64,000 nt of DNA. Source: Gordonia heveisoli (lineage in GTDB: Bacteria; Actinomycetota; Actinomycetes; Mycobacteriales; Mycobacteriaceae). The stretch covers positions 1-64,000 of the forward strand of contig NZ_JASXSH010000015.1 in the NCBI RefSeq assembly GCF_030315745.1, in the 5' to 3' direction. Under the pieces are notes generated by a model that worked only from the letters and a program-made list of their open reading frames with translations, was not told the DNA's origin and ran no database searches. How positions within the stretch are numbered: the first letter of the stretch is position 1; each line of letters starts with the position of its first letter. Positions 53,246-61,130 of the stretch are shown here, in pieces. A program made the translations under genes and the position numbers.

Positions 53246-54304
53246 TCAGAACTCGATTTTCAGGGCATCCGACGTCGGGCGGGCCTGACAGCCGAGGATG
53301 TAGCCATCGGCGATGTCCTCGGGATCGAGCGCGCCGTCGTTCTCCATCTCGACCGTACCCTCGGTCAGGGTGCACGCGCACGACCCGCATTCGCCCTCCT
53401 GGCAGGAGTAGGGCGCGTCGAGGCCGGCGGCAAGCATGATGTCGACCAGGGTGCGCTTGCGGGGCCAGCTGAGAGTGTGTGTCTCCCCGTCGAGTTCGAC
53501 TTCGACGGTGGCCGCGTCGGCGGCCTCGGCCTCGCTGACCTCCTCGTGGACGACGTCGACGAACGGATCGCCCGACAGTGAGTTGTAGACCTCGGTGTGC
53601 ACATTCTGGTGCGGGAAATCGGCGTCGGTCAGACCCTTGTGGACGGCGTCCATGAACGGTCCGGGGCCGCACATGTATGCGGTGTGGGTGGCCGCGAACG
53701 GGGCGAACAAGGTCGCCAGCGTGGGCGCCGACGGCAGCCCCTGCAGGTTCTCCAGCCAGTGGATGAGGGTCAGCCGGTCGGCATGCGCCTGTTGTAGATC
53801 GCGGAGTTCGGCCGCGAAGATGACATCGTCGGCGCGCCGGTTGGCATAGAAGAAGACGACGGGGGAATCGCTTTGCGCCAGTGTGGCCTTGAGGATTGAC
53901 ATCACCGGCGTCACACCACTGCCCGCGGCGATCAGGAGGAGCGGCACATCGAGCGACTTCGGGGTGAACACCCCTGATGGTGGAAGCACCTCGACCTGGG
54001 TGCCGCCGACCAGGTTGTCGCACACCCAGTTGGAGCCGTAGCCCGCTGCGGTGCGCTTGACCGTGACCTTTGGCCGGTCGTCGGTGGACGGTGCGGATGC
54101 CAGCGAATAGCAGCGTGCGACCGAACCGGTTTGCTCACTGGGGATGCGCAGGGTGAGGAACTGTCCGGGGCGATAGGAGGTGAAGGCCTCGGCGTTGGTG
54201 CCCGGCACGTCGAACACGATGGACTTGGCGTCGGCGGTCTCGTCGATCACCTCGGCGACGGTCAGGATCACGCTGCGGGAACCGTGTGGTGTCAGGTCGG
54301 ACAT
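53246..54304 (-). CDS. kshB: 3-Ketosteroid 9-alpha-hydroxylase reductase, KshB-like
   Basis: A 352-residue reductase with FAD-binding RCYSLASAP, an NAD(P) region with AAGSGVTPVMSIL and YMCGPGPFMDAV, and a C-terminal plant-type [2Fe-2S] domain in which YSCQEGECGSCACTL carries the cysteine ligands. It passes electrons from NADH to KshA, which opens the steroid nucleus in cholesterol degradation. No kshA is seen in the window. The KstR-type box 41 bases upstream supports this role. A phenylacetyl-CoA or phenol oxygenase reductase is the main alternative. Confidence 0.88.
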   Translation of the reverse strand: MSDLTPHGSRSVILTVAEVIDETADAKSIVFDVPGTNAEAFTSYRPGQFLTLRIPSEQTGSVARCYSLASAPSTDDRPKVTVKRTAAGYGSNWVCDNLVGGTQVEVLPPSGVFTPKSLDVPLLLIAAGSGVTPVMSILKATLAQSDSPVVFFYANRRADDVIFAAELRDLQQAHADRLTLIHWLENLQGLPSAPTLATLFAPFAATHTAYMCGPGPFMDAVHKGLTDADFPHQNVHTEVYNSLSGDPFVDVVHEEVSEAEAADAATVEVELDGETHTLSWPRKRTLVDIMLAAGLDAPYSCQEGECGSCACTLTEGTVEMENDGALDPEDIADGYILGCQARPTSDALKIEF

Positions 54305-54344
54305 CTCACCGCTTTCGGCACTCGGAGGAAACGGAACGTGAAAC

Positions 54345-54358
54345 TAGAACACGTTCTA
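54345..54358. promoter_or_regulatory. KstR-type operator, perfect consensus
   Basis: TAGAACACGTTCTA fits TnnAACnnGTTnnA at every fixed position and is a full palindrome. It lies 41 bases upstream of kshB and 26 bases beyond the mftR stop. It should repress kshB and doxX when sterol intermediates are absent. Confidence 0.82.
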
Positions 54359-54383
54359 ATTCAGTCTAACGTACACCGGCCGG

Positions 54384-55001
54384 TCAGGACAGTGCCCCGA
54401 CCCCGAGCGCCAGCGTACGGGCGCCGATGGTGATCAATTCCTCCAGGTCGGAGGCTGGGTCGGCGAGCCACTGCTCATAGGCCGCCAGGGCGGTGCCCAG
54501 GCACATCCAGCCGATCGTCTGGGGGAGGTGATCGTGTTCGTCGAGGTGCAGGCGTTCGGCGCAGAACTGCGCGATGACGTGCCGCCAGTCGGCGTACATC
54601 AGCATGGAATGTGCCTGGAGCGCGGGTACCCCGAGTAGTAGCGACATTCGGCGGCGGTGGCTGTCCTGTTGTTCGGGTGGCACCCGGTTGAACACGACGA
54701 GCGCCTGCTGCAGGGCGTCGGCGATGGGCAGGTCGGCGGAAATCTCGGCGAGCAGGTCGCGCAGTTCGACCAGGTGGGCGTCGAAGTCGCCCCACGGCAC
54801 CGCGTTCTTCGACGGGTAGTAGCGAAACAGGGTACGGCGGGCGATCCCGGCAGCGTCGGCGATGTCGTCGACGCTGGTCTCGTCGAATCCGCGCACGGTG
54901 AACAGGTCGATCGCAATCGCGCTGAGCTGGGCGCGAGACGTCGCCGGGCGCCTGCCCGATGCTGCTCTCGCCGGGGTGGCCATGGGGTCCGATCGGGTCA
55001 T
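54384..55001 (-). CDS. mftR: Mycofactocin system TetR regulator MftR
   Basis: A 205-residue TetR protein with SVDDIADAAGIARRTLFRYY and PSKNAVPWGDFDAHL, the latter a hallmark of MftR. It diverges from mftA across 111 bases. MftR of mycobacteria represses mft genes and is relieved by long-chain acyl-CoAs, as I recall. I used ATG 55001, with AGG about 8 bases upstream; ATG 54983 is an alternative. The likely operators are the inverted repeats at 55046-55060 and 55063-55089. Confidence 0.9.
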   Translation of the reverse strand: MTRSDPMATPARAASGRRPATSRAQLSAIAIDLFTVRGFDETSVDDIADAAGIARRTLFRYYPSKNAVPWGDFDAHLVELRDLLAEISADLPIADALQQALVVFNRVPPEQQDSHRRRMSLLLGVPALQAHSMLMYADWRHVIAQFCAERLHLDEHDHLPQTIGWMCLGTALAAYEQWLADPASDLEELITIGARTLALGVGALS

Positions 55002-55045
55002 CACGTACCTGTCCAGTTGGCTGGTTTTGAGATATCTCTGGATTG

Positions 55046-55060
55046 TTGCACCGAGTGCAA
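55046..55060. promoter_or_regulatory. Candidate MftR operator upstream of mftA
   Basis: TTGCAC, three bases (CGA) and GTGCAA make a perfect inverted repeat, just before a TATAGT hexamer at 55062-55067 that could be the mftA -10 element. Location between divergent mftR and mftA points to MftR. Confidence 0.6.
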
Positions 55061-55062
55061 TT

Positions 55063-55089
55063 ATAGTGACTCGTGATCCGCATCACTAT
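55063..55089. promoter_or_regulatory. Second inverted repeat in the mftA leader
   Basis: ATAGTGA (55063-55069) pairs with TCACTAT (55083-55089), and a nested GTGAT-CCGC-ATCAC repeat lies inside. It covers the likely start of mftA transcription and may be a second regulator site or an RNA structure. Confidence 0.45.
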
Positions 55090-55112
55090 CGATTACCCAG
55101 GAGGTCTGGATC

Positions 55113-55247
55113 ATGGCTGATCAGTCAATCAAGTCCGCGCAGGACGCGGCCGTCGCGAGCGGTACCCCGGCCGATGTCGAGGCGGAGCTGGTGACCGAAT
55201 CGCTCGTCGAAGAGGTGTCGATCGACGGGATGTGCGGGGTCTACTGA
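55113..55247 (+). CDS. mftA: Mycofactocin precursor peptide MftA
   Basis: A 44-residue precursor that begins [10 protein letters not shown] and ends with the conserved core IDGMCGVY. The terminal Val-Tyr is decarboxylated and cross-linked by MftC and released by MftE to form the redox cofactor mycofactocin. CAGGAGGT lies 8 bases upstream of the ATG. It is short and easily missed. The last base of its stop starts mftB. Confidence 0.95.
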   Translation: MADQSIKSAQDAAVASGTPADVEAELVTESLVEEVSIDGMCGVY

Positions 55248-55615
55248 TGTCCTCCCCGGCATCCGCACCCGCCATCGGCGACCATCGAGAGGTGGTCGCC
55301 GATGCCGGGGCGCTCGACCTGACCCAGCCGTGGGAACTCAATCCCAAAGTGGCGCTACGACCTGAGCCGTTCGGCGCGCTGCTCTACCACTTCGGTACCC
55401 GCAAACTCTCCTTCCTCAAGAACCTGACCGTCGTCGGCATCGTGCAGTCCCTGCGCGATCATGCGAGCGCGGAGGCAGCCCTCTCCGCGGCCGGGATCAC
55501 CGCTGCGCAACGGCCGCTCTACCTGCAGGCGCTGGAAGCACTGGCCGCGTCCGGGATGATCGTCCGCCGGGTAGCCGCATCGGAACAACCACAGCCCCAA
55601 GGAGTGTCACGATGA
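55247..55615 (+). CDS. mftB: Mycofactocin biosynthesis chaperone MftB
   Basis: A 122-residue peptide-recognition (RRE-type) protein that carries MftA to MftC. It contains WELNPKVALRPEPFGALLYH and FGTRKLSFLKN, typical of MftB. The ATG shares the A of the mftA stop codon and the gene is coupled to mftC by a 4-base overlap. Confidence 0.93.
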   Translation: MSSPASAPAIGDHREVVADAGALDLTQPWELNPKVALRPEPFGALLYHFGTRKLSFLKNLTVVGIVQSLRDHASAEAALSAAGITAAQRPLYLQALEALAASGMIVRRVAASEQPQPQGVSR

Positions 55616-56892
55616 CCACACTCGAACGACCGCCCGTCGCAACCGCGTTGCCCGTCGCCGACGCCGACCCCTCGGCACCGCCGAAGGTCGGGCGTCTGGT
55701 GGACCAGTTCGAGAAGGGGCTCGACGCGCCGATCTGCCTCACCTGGGAGCTCACCTACGCGTGCAACCTGGCGTGTGTGCACTGTCTGTCGTCGTCGGGT
55801 AAGCGTGACCCGCGCGAACTCTCGACCGAACAGTGCAAGGCGATCATCGACGAACTGCAGCGTATGCAGGTCTTCTACGTCAACATCGGTGGCGGCGAAC
55901 CGACGGTGCGCCCGGACTTCTGGGAACTGGTCGACTATGCGACCAGCCATCAGGTCGGGGTGAAGTTCTCCACCAACGGACTTCGGATCGACAAGGCCGT
56001 CGCGGCCCGGCTGGCCGCCTCGGACTACGTCGATGTGCAGATCTCACTCGACGGTGCCACCGCTGAGGTCAACGACGCGGTCCGTGGCCCGGGATCCTTC
56101 GACATGGCGGTGCGCGCGCTGGAGAACCTGCACGAGGCGGGATTCGCCGACGCCAAGATCAGTGTCGTCATGACGCGTCAGAACATCGAGCAGCTCGACG
56201 AGTTCAAGGCGCTCGCCGACCGCTACAACGCGACGTTGCGGATCACCCGACTGCGTCCCTCCGGTCGTGGCGCCGACGTCTGGGATGATCTGCACCCGCT
56301 GCCCTCGCAGCAACTGGATCTGTACAACTGGCTTGTCGCACACGGTGATCGGGTGCTGACCGGCGACTCCTTCTTCCACCTGTCCGCCTTCGGTGGAGAC
56401 AGTGGCGGGGGGCTGCCCGGCCTGAACCTGTGCGGTGCCGGACGCGTCGTGTGCCTGATCGATCCGGTGGGTGACGTCTACGCCTGCCCCTTCGCGATCC
56501 ACGAGAACTTCCTGGCCGGCAACATCACCACCGATGGTGGCTTCCAGGAGATCTGGCAGAACTCGAAGCTGTTCGGCGAGCTGCGCGAGCCGCAGAACGC
56601 CGGCGCGTGCACGAGCTGTGCACACTTCGACGCCTGCCGCGGTGGCTGCATGGCCGCCAAATTCTTCACCGGACTGCCACTGGCGGGGCCCGACCCGGAA
56701 TGTGTGCAGGGCTACGGTGAACAGCTACTCGCCGGTGAGCGCACCAAACCCACTGCGAACAAGGATCATTCGCGTGGCACGCCGCTGACCCTGATGACCC
56801 GGCGGCCGGACGGCGATCTGCTGCCGGTCGGCGCCCCGCCGTCGAAGAGTTGTGACGAGAACCCGCTCGCGGGTTTCGTGCCCACCACCTGA
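55612..56892 (+). CDS. mftC: Mycofactocin radical SAM maturase MftC
   Basis: A 426-residue radical SAM/SPASM enzyme. The cluster motif CNLACVHC places Cys51, Cys55 and Cys58, and the C-terminal SPASM region has CGAGRVVC, ACPFAIHENFLAGN and CTSCAHFDACRGGC for auxiliary clusters. It oxidatively decarboxylates the terminal tyrosine of MftA and joins it to valine. Overlaps mftB; about 100 bases separate it from mftD. Confidence 0.97.
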   Translation: MTTLERPPVATALPVADADPSAPPKVGRLVDQFEKGLDAPICLTWELTYACNLACVHCLSSSGKRDPRELSTEQCKAIIDELQRMQVFYVNIGGGEPTVRPDFWELVDYATSHQVGVKFSTNGLRIDKAVAARLAASDYVDVQISLDGATAEVNDAVRGPGSFDMAVRALENLHEAGFADAKISVVMTRQNIEQLDEFKALADRYNATLRITRLRPSGRGADVWDDLHPLPSQQLDLYNWLVAHGDRVLTGDSFFHLSAFGGDSGGGLPGLNLCGAGRVVCLIDPVGDVYACPFAIHENFLAGNITTDGGFQEIWQNSKLFGELREPQNAGACTSCAHFDACRGGCMAAKFFTGLPLAGPDPECVQGYGEQLLAGERTKPTANKDHSRGTPLTLMTRRPDGDLLPVGAPPSKSCDENPLAGFVPTT

Positions 56893-56998
56893 GATCAACA
56901 AACACCTGCGCTTGCCCCGCCGCCGAATGCGATCGGCGGGGCGAGTGCCGCGCGACCGCCGTCGGGGCGGTCGGCGTGACGAATGAAGAGGACGAGAC

Positions 56999-58195
56999 AT
57001 GCCTGCCAATCCCTGGGCCCGCAATCCCTGGTTCGAATCAGTCGCCGAAGCTCAGCGCCGGGCGAAGAAGCGTCTGCCGAAATCGGTCTACCTGTCGCTG
57101 ATCGCAGGCACCCAGGGCGGTGTGACCGTCAACGACAACACCGATGCATTCGGTGAACTGGGGTGGGCGCCGCATGTCGTCGGGGCGCAGGCCGAGCGCG
57201 ATCTCTCGACTTCGGTGATGGGACAGGAACTCCCGTTCCCGGTGATGATCTCACCGACCGGCGTGCAGGCGGTCGATCCCGATGGCGAGGTCGCCGTCGC
57301 GCGTGCGGCCGCGGCCCGTGGCACCGCGATGGGGTTGTCGAGTTTCGCCAGCCACGCCGTCGAAGAGGTCACCGCGGTCAACGACAAGATCTTCTTCCAG
57401 ATCTATTGGCTCGGGTCGCGCGAGGATATCCTGGCGCGTGCCATGCGCGCCAAGGAGGCCGGTGCCAAGGGTCTGATCGTCACCACCGACTGGGTGTTCA
57501 ACATCGGTCGTGACTGGGGCAGCCCGGAGATCCCGGAGAAGGTCGACTTCAAGGCGCTGCTGCGGCTGGCGCCGGAGATCGCCGTCAAGCCGCGGTATGC
57601 GCTGGATTGGATCAACGGCGGAAAGATCACCATCCCCGACCTCACCGCCCCCAACGTCGCACCCAAGGGGCAGCCGGGACCGACCTTCTTCGGTGCCTAC
57701 GGCGAGTGGATGAACACCCCGCCGCCCACCTGGGAGGACCTGCAGTGGCTGCGTGAGCAGTGGGGCGGGCCGTTCATGGTCAAGGGCATCACCCGTCTCG
57801 ACGATGCCAAGCGTGCCGTCGACATCGGTGCCACGGCACTGTCGGTGTCCAACCACGGTGGCAACAACCTGGATGGCACGCCGGCGACGATTCGTCTGCT
57901 GCCCGACATCGCCGACGCCGTCGGTGACGACATCGAGGTTCTGCTCGACGGTGGCATCCGCCGCGGTAGCGACGTGGCGAAGGCGGTGGCGCTCGGTGCT
58001 CGCGCTGTCATGATCGGTCGCGCCTACCTGTGGGGTCTCGCGGCCAACGGCCAGGCCGGTGTCGAGAACGTCCTCGACCTGCTGCGCATGGGCCTCGACG
58101 GTGCGGTAATGGGTCTGGGGCACAAGAGTGTTCAGGAACTGAGCCGCGACGATCTGGTCATCCCGGACGGCTTCACCCGCGCGTTCGGCGGCTAG
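56999..58195 (+). CDS. mftD: Pre-mycofactocin synthase MftD
   Basis: A 398-residue FMN-dependent alpha-hydroxyacid oxidase-family enzyme with MISPTGVQAVDPDGEVAVAR, a catalytic SNHGGNNLDG and LLDGGIRRGSDVAKAVALGA for FMN. It deaminates the cyclised Val-Tyr to give the redox-active alpha-keto amide. AGAGGACGAG precedes the ATG. It lies between mftC and the mycofactocin-type SDR. Confidence 0.95.
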   Translation: MPANPWARNPWFESVAEAQRRAKKRLPKSVYLSLIAGTQGGVTVNDNTDAFGELGWAPHVVGAQAERDLSTSVMGQELPFPVMISPTGVQAVDPDGEVAVARAAAARGTAMGLSSFASHAVEEVTAVNDKIFFQIYWLGSREDILARAMRAKEAGAKGLIVTTDWVFNIGRDWGSPEIPEKVDFKALLRLAPEIAVKPRYALDWINGGKITIPDLTAPNVAPKGQPGPTFFGAYGEWMNTPPPTWEDLQWLREQWGGPFMVKGITRLDDAKRAVDIGATALSVSNHGGNNLDGTPATIRLLPDIADAVGDDIEVLLDGGIRRGSDVAKAVALGARAVMIGRAYLWGLAANGQAGVENVLDLLRMGLDGAVMGLGHKSVQELSRDDLVIPDGFTRAFGG

Positions 58196-58210
58196 GGGTC
58201 TCCACCCAAC

Positions 58211-58224
58211 TAGAACGTGTTACA
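58211..58224 (+). promoter_or_regulatory. KstR-type operator overlapping a leaderless promoter
   Basis: TAGAACGTGTTACA fits TnnAACnnGTTnnA at every fixed position. It ends 8 bases before the ATG of the SDR gene and overlaps a TACAGT -10-like hexamer (58221-58226). No Shine-Dalgarno is present, so the SDR is probably translated from a leaderless message under KstR control. Confidence 0.75.
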
Positions 58225-58232
58225 GTTTTGGT

Positions 58233-59033
58233 ATGGGACAGTTCGACGGTCAGGTCGTCTACATCACCGGTATCGCGCGCGGGCAGGGTCGCAGTCATGC
58301 GATCCGGTTCGCGCGCGAGGGCGCGGCCATCATCGGCATGGATATCGCCGCGCCCGTCGCCGACCACATGACCTATCCGCCTGCGACCGTCGCCGACCTC
58401 GACGAGACGGTCCGGCTGGTCGAGGAAGCGGGCGGCAAGATCCTTGCGCGTCAGGGCGATACACGTGATCTCGCCTTCCAGCAGCAGTTGGTGGCCGACG
58501 GTGTCGAGCAGTTCGGGCGCATCGACCACGTGGTCGCCAATGCGGGCATCCTGTCCTGGGGACTCACGTGGGAGCAGACCGAGGAACAGTTCACCGACGT
58601 CATCGAGGTGAACCTCGTCGGTACCTGGAAGACCCTCAAGGCGACCATCCCGGCGATGCTGGCGGCCGGAAACGGCGGCTCGATCACGATCATCAGCTCG
58701 TGTGCCGGTCTCAAGGCGATGCCCGTCCAGTCCGGGTATGGGGCGTCGAAGTTCGGACTTCGCGGGCTGGCGCAGGCGGTCGCAAAGGAACTGGGCGACA
58801 GCCATATCCGTGTGAACACGGTCCATCCGTATGCCGTCGACACCCCGATGGGGGTGCAGGACACGACGGCGTTCAAGGTCTTCGAGACGCACAATCGGCA
58901 TTTCCCGTCGATGCTGGACCACTACCCGGTGGCCACCGTCGACGAACTCTCCGACGCGGTGCTCTACCTGGCCGGGGCGAAAGCGGTCACCGGTGCGGAG
59001 TTCCAGATCGACATGGGCAGCTCGAAGGTCTGA
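58233..59033 (+). CDS. Mycofactocin-coupled SDR oxidoreductase
   Basis: A 266-residue SDR with the subgroup signature VYITGIARGQGRSHAIRFAR, which marks dehydrogenases that hold NAD tightly and pass electrons to mycofactocin. Also seen are NAGILSWG, a Ser in ISSCAGL, Tyr-Lys in SGYGASKFG and HPYAVDTPM. Likely oxidises a lipid- or sterol-derived alcohol. No ribosome site precedes the ATG; the KstR-type box does. It stands between mftD and mftE and ends at a bidirectional terminator. Confidence 0.92.
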   Translation: MGQFDGQVVYITGIARGQGRSHAIRFAREGAAIIGMDIAAPVADHMTYPPATVADLDETVRLVEEAGGKILARQGDTRDLAFQQQLVADGVEQFGRIDHVVANAGILSWGLTWEQTEEQFTDVIEVNLVGTWKTLKATIPAMLAAGNGGSITIISSCAGLKAMPVQSGYGASKFGLRGLAQAVAKELGDSHIRVNTVHPYAVDTPMGVQDTTAFKVFETHNRHFPSMLDHYPVATVDELSDAVLYLAGAKAVTGAEFQIDMGSSKV

Positions 59034-59054
59034 GGCGGCACGCAGCAGCAACGG

Positions 59055-59093
59055 CGAAAGGGGCCGATTCCCGGTGGGAATCGGCCCCTTTCG
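59055..59093. terminator. Strong bidirectional terminator
   Basis: An 18-base-pair perfect stem (59055-59072 with 59076-59093) closes a GGT loop. The arms contain AAA-GGGGCCG and CGGCCCC-TTT, so each strand has A/T at the base. It serves the convergent SDR and CoA transferase genes. Confidence 0.88.
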
Positions 59094-59112
59094 CGTGTGC
59101 GGTGTTCCGGTG

Positions 59113-60222
59113 TCAGTCCTGCCAGAGGGTGGCCGCGTCGGTCGCGACACGGTCGGGGGCCGCCGGGGTCTCCGGTTTGGTGCGCGAGAAGCGCGGAGCC
59201 ACCTGGGCCTGGGTCACGCCGTCGATGTCGACGAGGTTGGCACGGGCCGCCATGTGGGCATCCTGGGGTGCCTCTGCGAAGGTGAGCACCGGCGAGGTGC
59301 AGGCGTCGGTGCCTTCGAAGACCGCGGCCCATTCGTCGCGGGTGCGGGAGGCGAAGGTCTCGGTGAAGACCTGCTTGAGCTTGTCCCAGCCGGTCACGTC
59401 GTTCTGGTCGGGCAGATCCGCGTCGGTGAGCTCGAGACCCTTGAGGAGTTCGGCGTAGAACTGCGGTTCGATGGCGCCGACGGCCATGTACTTGCCGTCG
59501 GAGGTCTCATAGACCTCGTAGTACGGGGCGCCGGTGTCGAGCATGTTGACGCCGCGTTCGTCGCTCCACAAGCCGGTGCCGCGGAAGGCCCACATCATCT
59601 GTCCGAGAACAGAAGCGCCGTCGACCATGGCCGCGTCGACGACCTGTCCTCGGCCGGATACGCCGCGCTCGAGCAGCGCGGCCAGAACGCCCATCACCAG
59701 GAACATCGACCCGCCACCGAAGTCGCCGGCGAGGTTCAGCGGCGGCACCGGACGCTCGCCGCGGCGGCCGACGGCATGCAGCATGCCGGTCAGCGAGATG
59801 TAGTTGATGTCGTGACCGGCGAGATCCGCGCGCGGGCCCTCCTGCCCCCAGCCGGTCATCCGGCCGTAGACGAGGGCCGGGTTGACCTTCTCCAGATCGT
59901 CGGGCCCGAAGCCCAGCCGCTCCATCACGCCGGGGCGGAAACCCTCGATGACGACATCAGCCTTGGCGATGAGTCCCAGGATCGTGTCGCGGTCGGCGGG
60001 ATCCTTCAGATTGGCTTCGACGACGCGGCGTCCGCGCAGCAGGGCGTCGGCGTTGCGACCCTCGGCGGGTAGCGTGCCGGGGCGCTGGACCCGGACGACG
60101 TCGGCGCCCAGGTCGGCCAGCATCATCGCCGCATGTGGCCCCGGGCCGATGCCGGCGAATTCGATGACGCGGATTGCGCTGAGCGGTCCGCTCTTTCCGC
60201 TGTTGTGCGTCTCTGCGCTCAT
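59113..60222 (-). CDS. CaiB/BaiF-family CoA transferase, alpha-methylacyl-CoA racemase-like
   Basis: A 369-residue class III CoA-transferase/racemase protein with [41 protein letters not shown] and [12 protein letters not shown], which contains the family Asp. The AGHDINY region and gene length match Mcr/AMACR enzymes that invert 2-methylacyl-CoA, for example in sterol side-chain breakdown. GGGAGGAC precedes ATG 60222. It lies inside the mft cluster on the opposite strand. Confidence 0.88.
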   Translation of the reverse strand: MSAETHNSGKSGPLSAIRVIEFAGIGPGPHAAMMLADLGADVVRVQRPGTLPAEGRNADALLRGRRVVEANLKDPADRDTILGLIAKADVVIEGFRPGVMERLGFGPDDLEKVNPALVYGRMTGWGQEGPRADLAGHDINYISLTGMLHAVGRRGERPVPPLNLAGDFGGGSMFLVMGVLAALLERGVSGRGQVVDAAMVDGASVLGQMMWAFRGTGLWSDERGVNMLDTGAPYYEVYETSDGKYMAVGAIEPQFYAELLKGLELTDADLPDQNDVTGWDKLKQVFTETFASRTRDEWAAVFEGTDACTSPVLTFAEAPQDAHMAARANLVDIDGVTQAQVAPRFSRTKPETPAAPDRVATDAATLWQD

Positions 60223-60293
60223 ATGTCCTCCCGGTACCAGTCCGTGGACGCCGATGTGTCGGGCGTCACGCGTAATGCATAGCATGACACAAC

Positions 60294-60307
60294 CGAGCGA
60301 ACGCTCG
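60294..60307. promoter_or_regulatory. Palindrome CGAGCG-AA-CGCTCG upstream of the CoA transferase
   Basis: CGAGCG (60294-60299) and CGCTCG (60302-60307) form a perfect inverted repeat separated by AA, in the divergent gap between the CoA transferase and mftE. It looks like a TetR-type operator. No KstR-type motif is found in this gap. Confidence 0.5.
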
Positions 60308-60416
60308 TCAGGGTGGTGGGGTGTGTGGTCGGCCGAGTGGGCCGAATTGGATTCTTCGGACACTAATTGGCCGGACCCCGTTAACAGTTCCCGGCGCGCT
60401 CGCTAGCATGGGCTGA

Positions 60417-61130
60417 ATGACAGATCGGGCGGCACTGGGGCACTGCAGCTGGCCAGACCTCGATGGACGTCCGATGACGCTGGTGGTTCCTCTGGGTGCG
60501 GTCGAACAACATGGCCCCCATCTCCCGCTGGACACCGATACCCGGATCGCCGCGGCGGTCGCCGAACAGATCTGTACCCGGCTCGACGACGCGTCGGTGA
60601 TCGTCGCGCCCCCGCTGGCCTACGGCGCGAGCGGTGAACATGAGGGATTCGCGGGCACGGTCTCCATCGGTCACGAGGCACTGTTGGCGCTCCTCGTCGA
60701 GTACGGCCGCAGCGCCTGCCGCTGGGCGGCCCGTCTGCTGTTCGTCAACGGACACGGAGGCAATGCGTTGACCCTGCGCTCCGCGGTGTCCCGACTGCGC
60801 TATGAGGGACGGGATGTCGCCTGGTTCCCGTGCGCCTTCGCCGATGCCGACGCTCACGCGGGATATACCGAAACGTCTGTGCTGCTACATATCTCGCCTG
60901 AACTCGTGGCCGAGTCCGAGCGTCGGGTGCCGGGCAACTGTACGCCCGTCGCCGCCCTGCTGGAGCCGATGCGCGCCGGTGGTGTCGCCGCGGTGAGTGC
61001 GACCGGGGTGCTCGGCGATCCTCGGGCCGCGACCGCCGCGGCGGGTGCCGGGCTCTTCGACGCGGTGGTCGACGGCGGGGTTGCGGCGGTCGCGGCGTGG
61101 GATGTCGACGAGAACGGGCGGCTGGGATGA
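60417..61130 (+). CDS. mftE: Mycofactocin peptidase MftE
   Basis: A 237-residue creatininase-family metallopeptidase with EQHGPHLPLDTD, LLFVNGHGGN and AHAGYTETS as metal and active-site regions. It releases the modified Val-Tyr dipeptide from MftA. The ATG at 60417 has no strong ribosome site. mftF starts in its stop codon (ATGA). Confidence 0.93.
   Translation: MTDRAALGHCSWPDLDGRPMTLVVPLGAVEQHGPHLPLDTDTRIAAAVAEQICTRLDDASVIVAPPLAYGASGEHEGFAGTVSIGHEALLALLVEYGRSACRWAARLLFVNGHGGNALTLRSAVSRLRYEGRDVAWFPCAFADADAHAGYTETSVLLHISPELVAESERRVPGNCTPVAALLEPMRAGGVAAVSATGVLGDPRAATAAAGAGLFDAVVDGGVAAVAAWDVDENGRLG

Noticed and set aside
52788..54023. 411-residue protein including DoxX
   Set aside because: Only the part from ATG 53225 has membrane helices and family resemblance; the rest is an out-of-frame shadow of kshB.
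60222..60417. KstR-type box before the racemase-like gene or mftE
   Set aside because: No AAC-two bases-GTT word with the required flanks occurs; GTTAACAGTTC has the wrong spacing.
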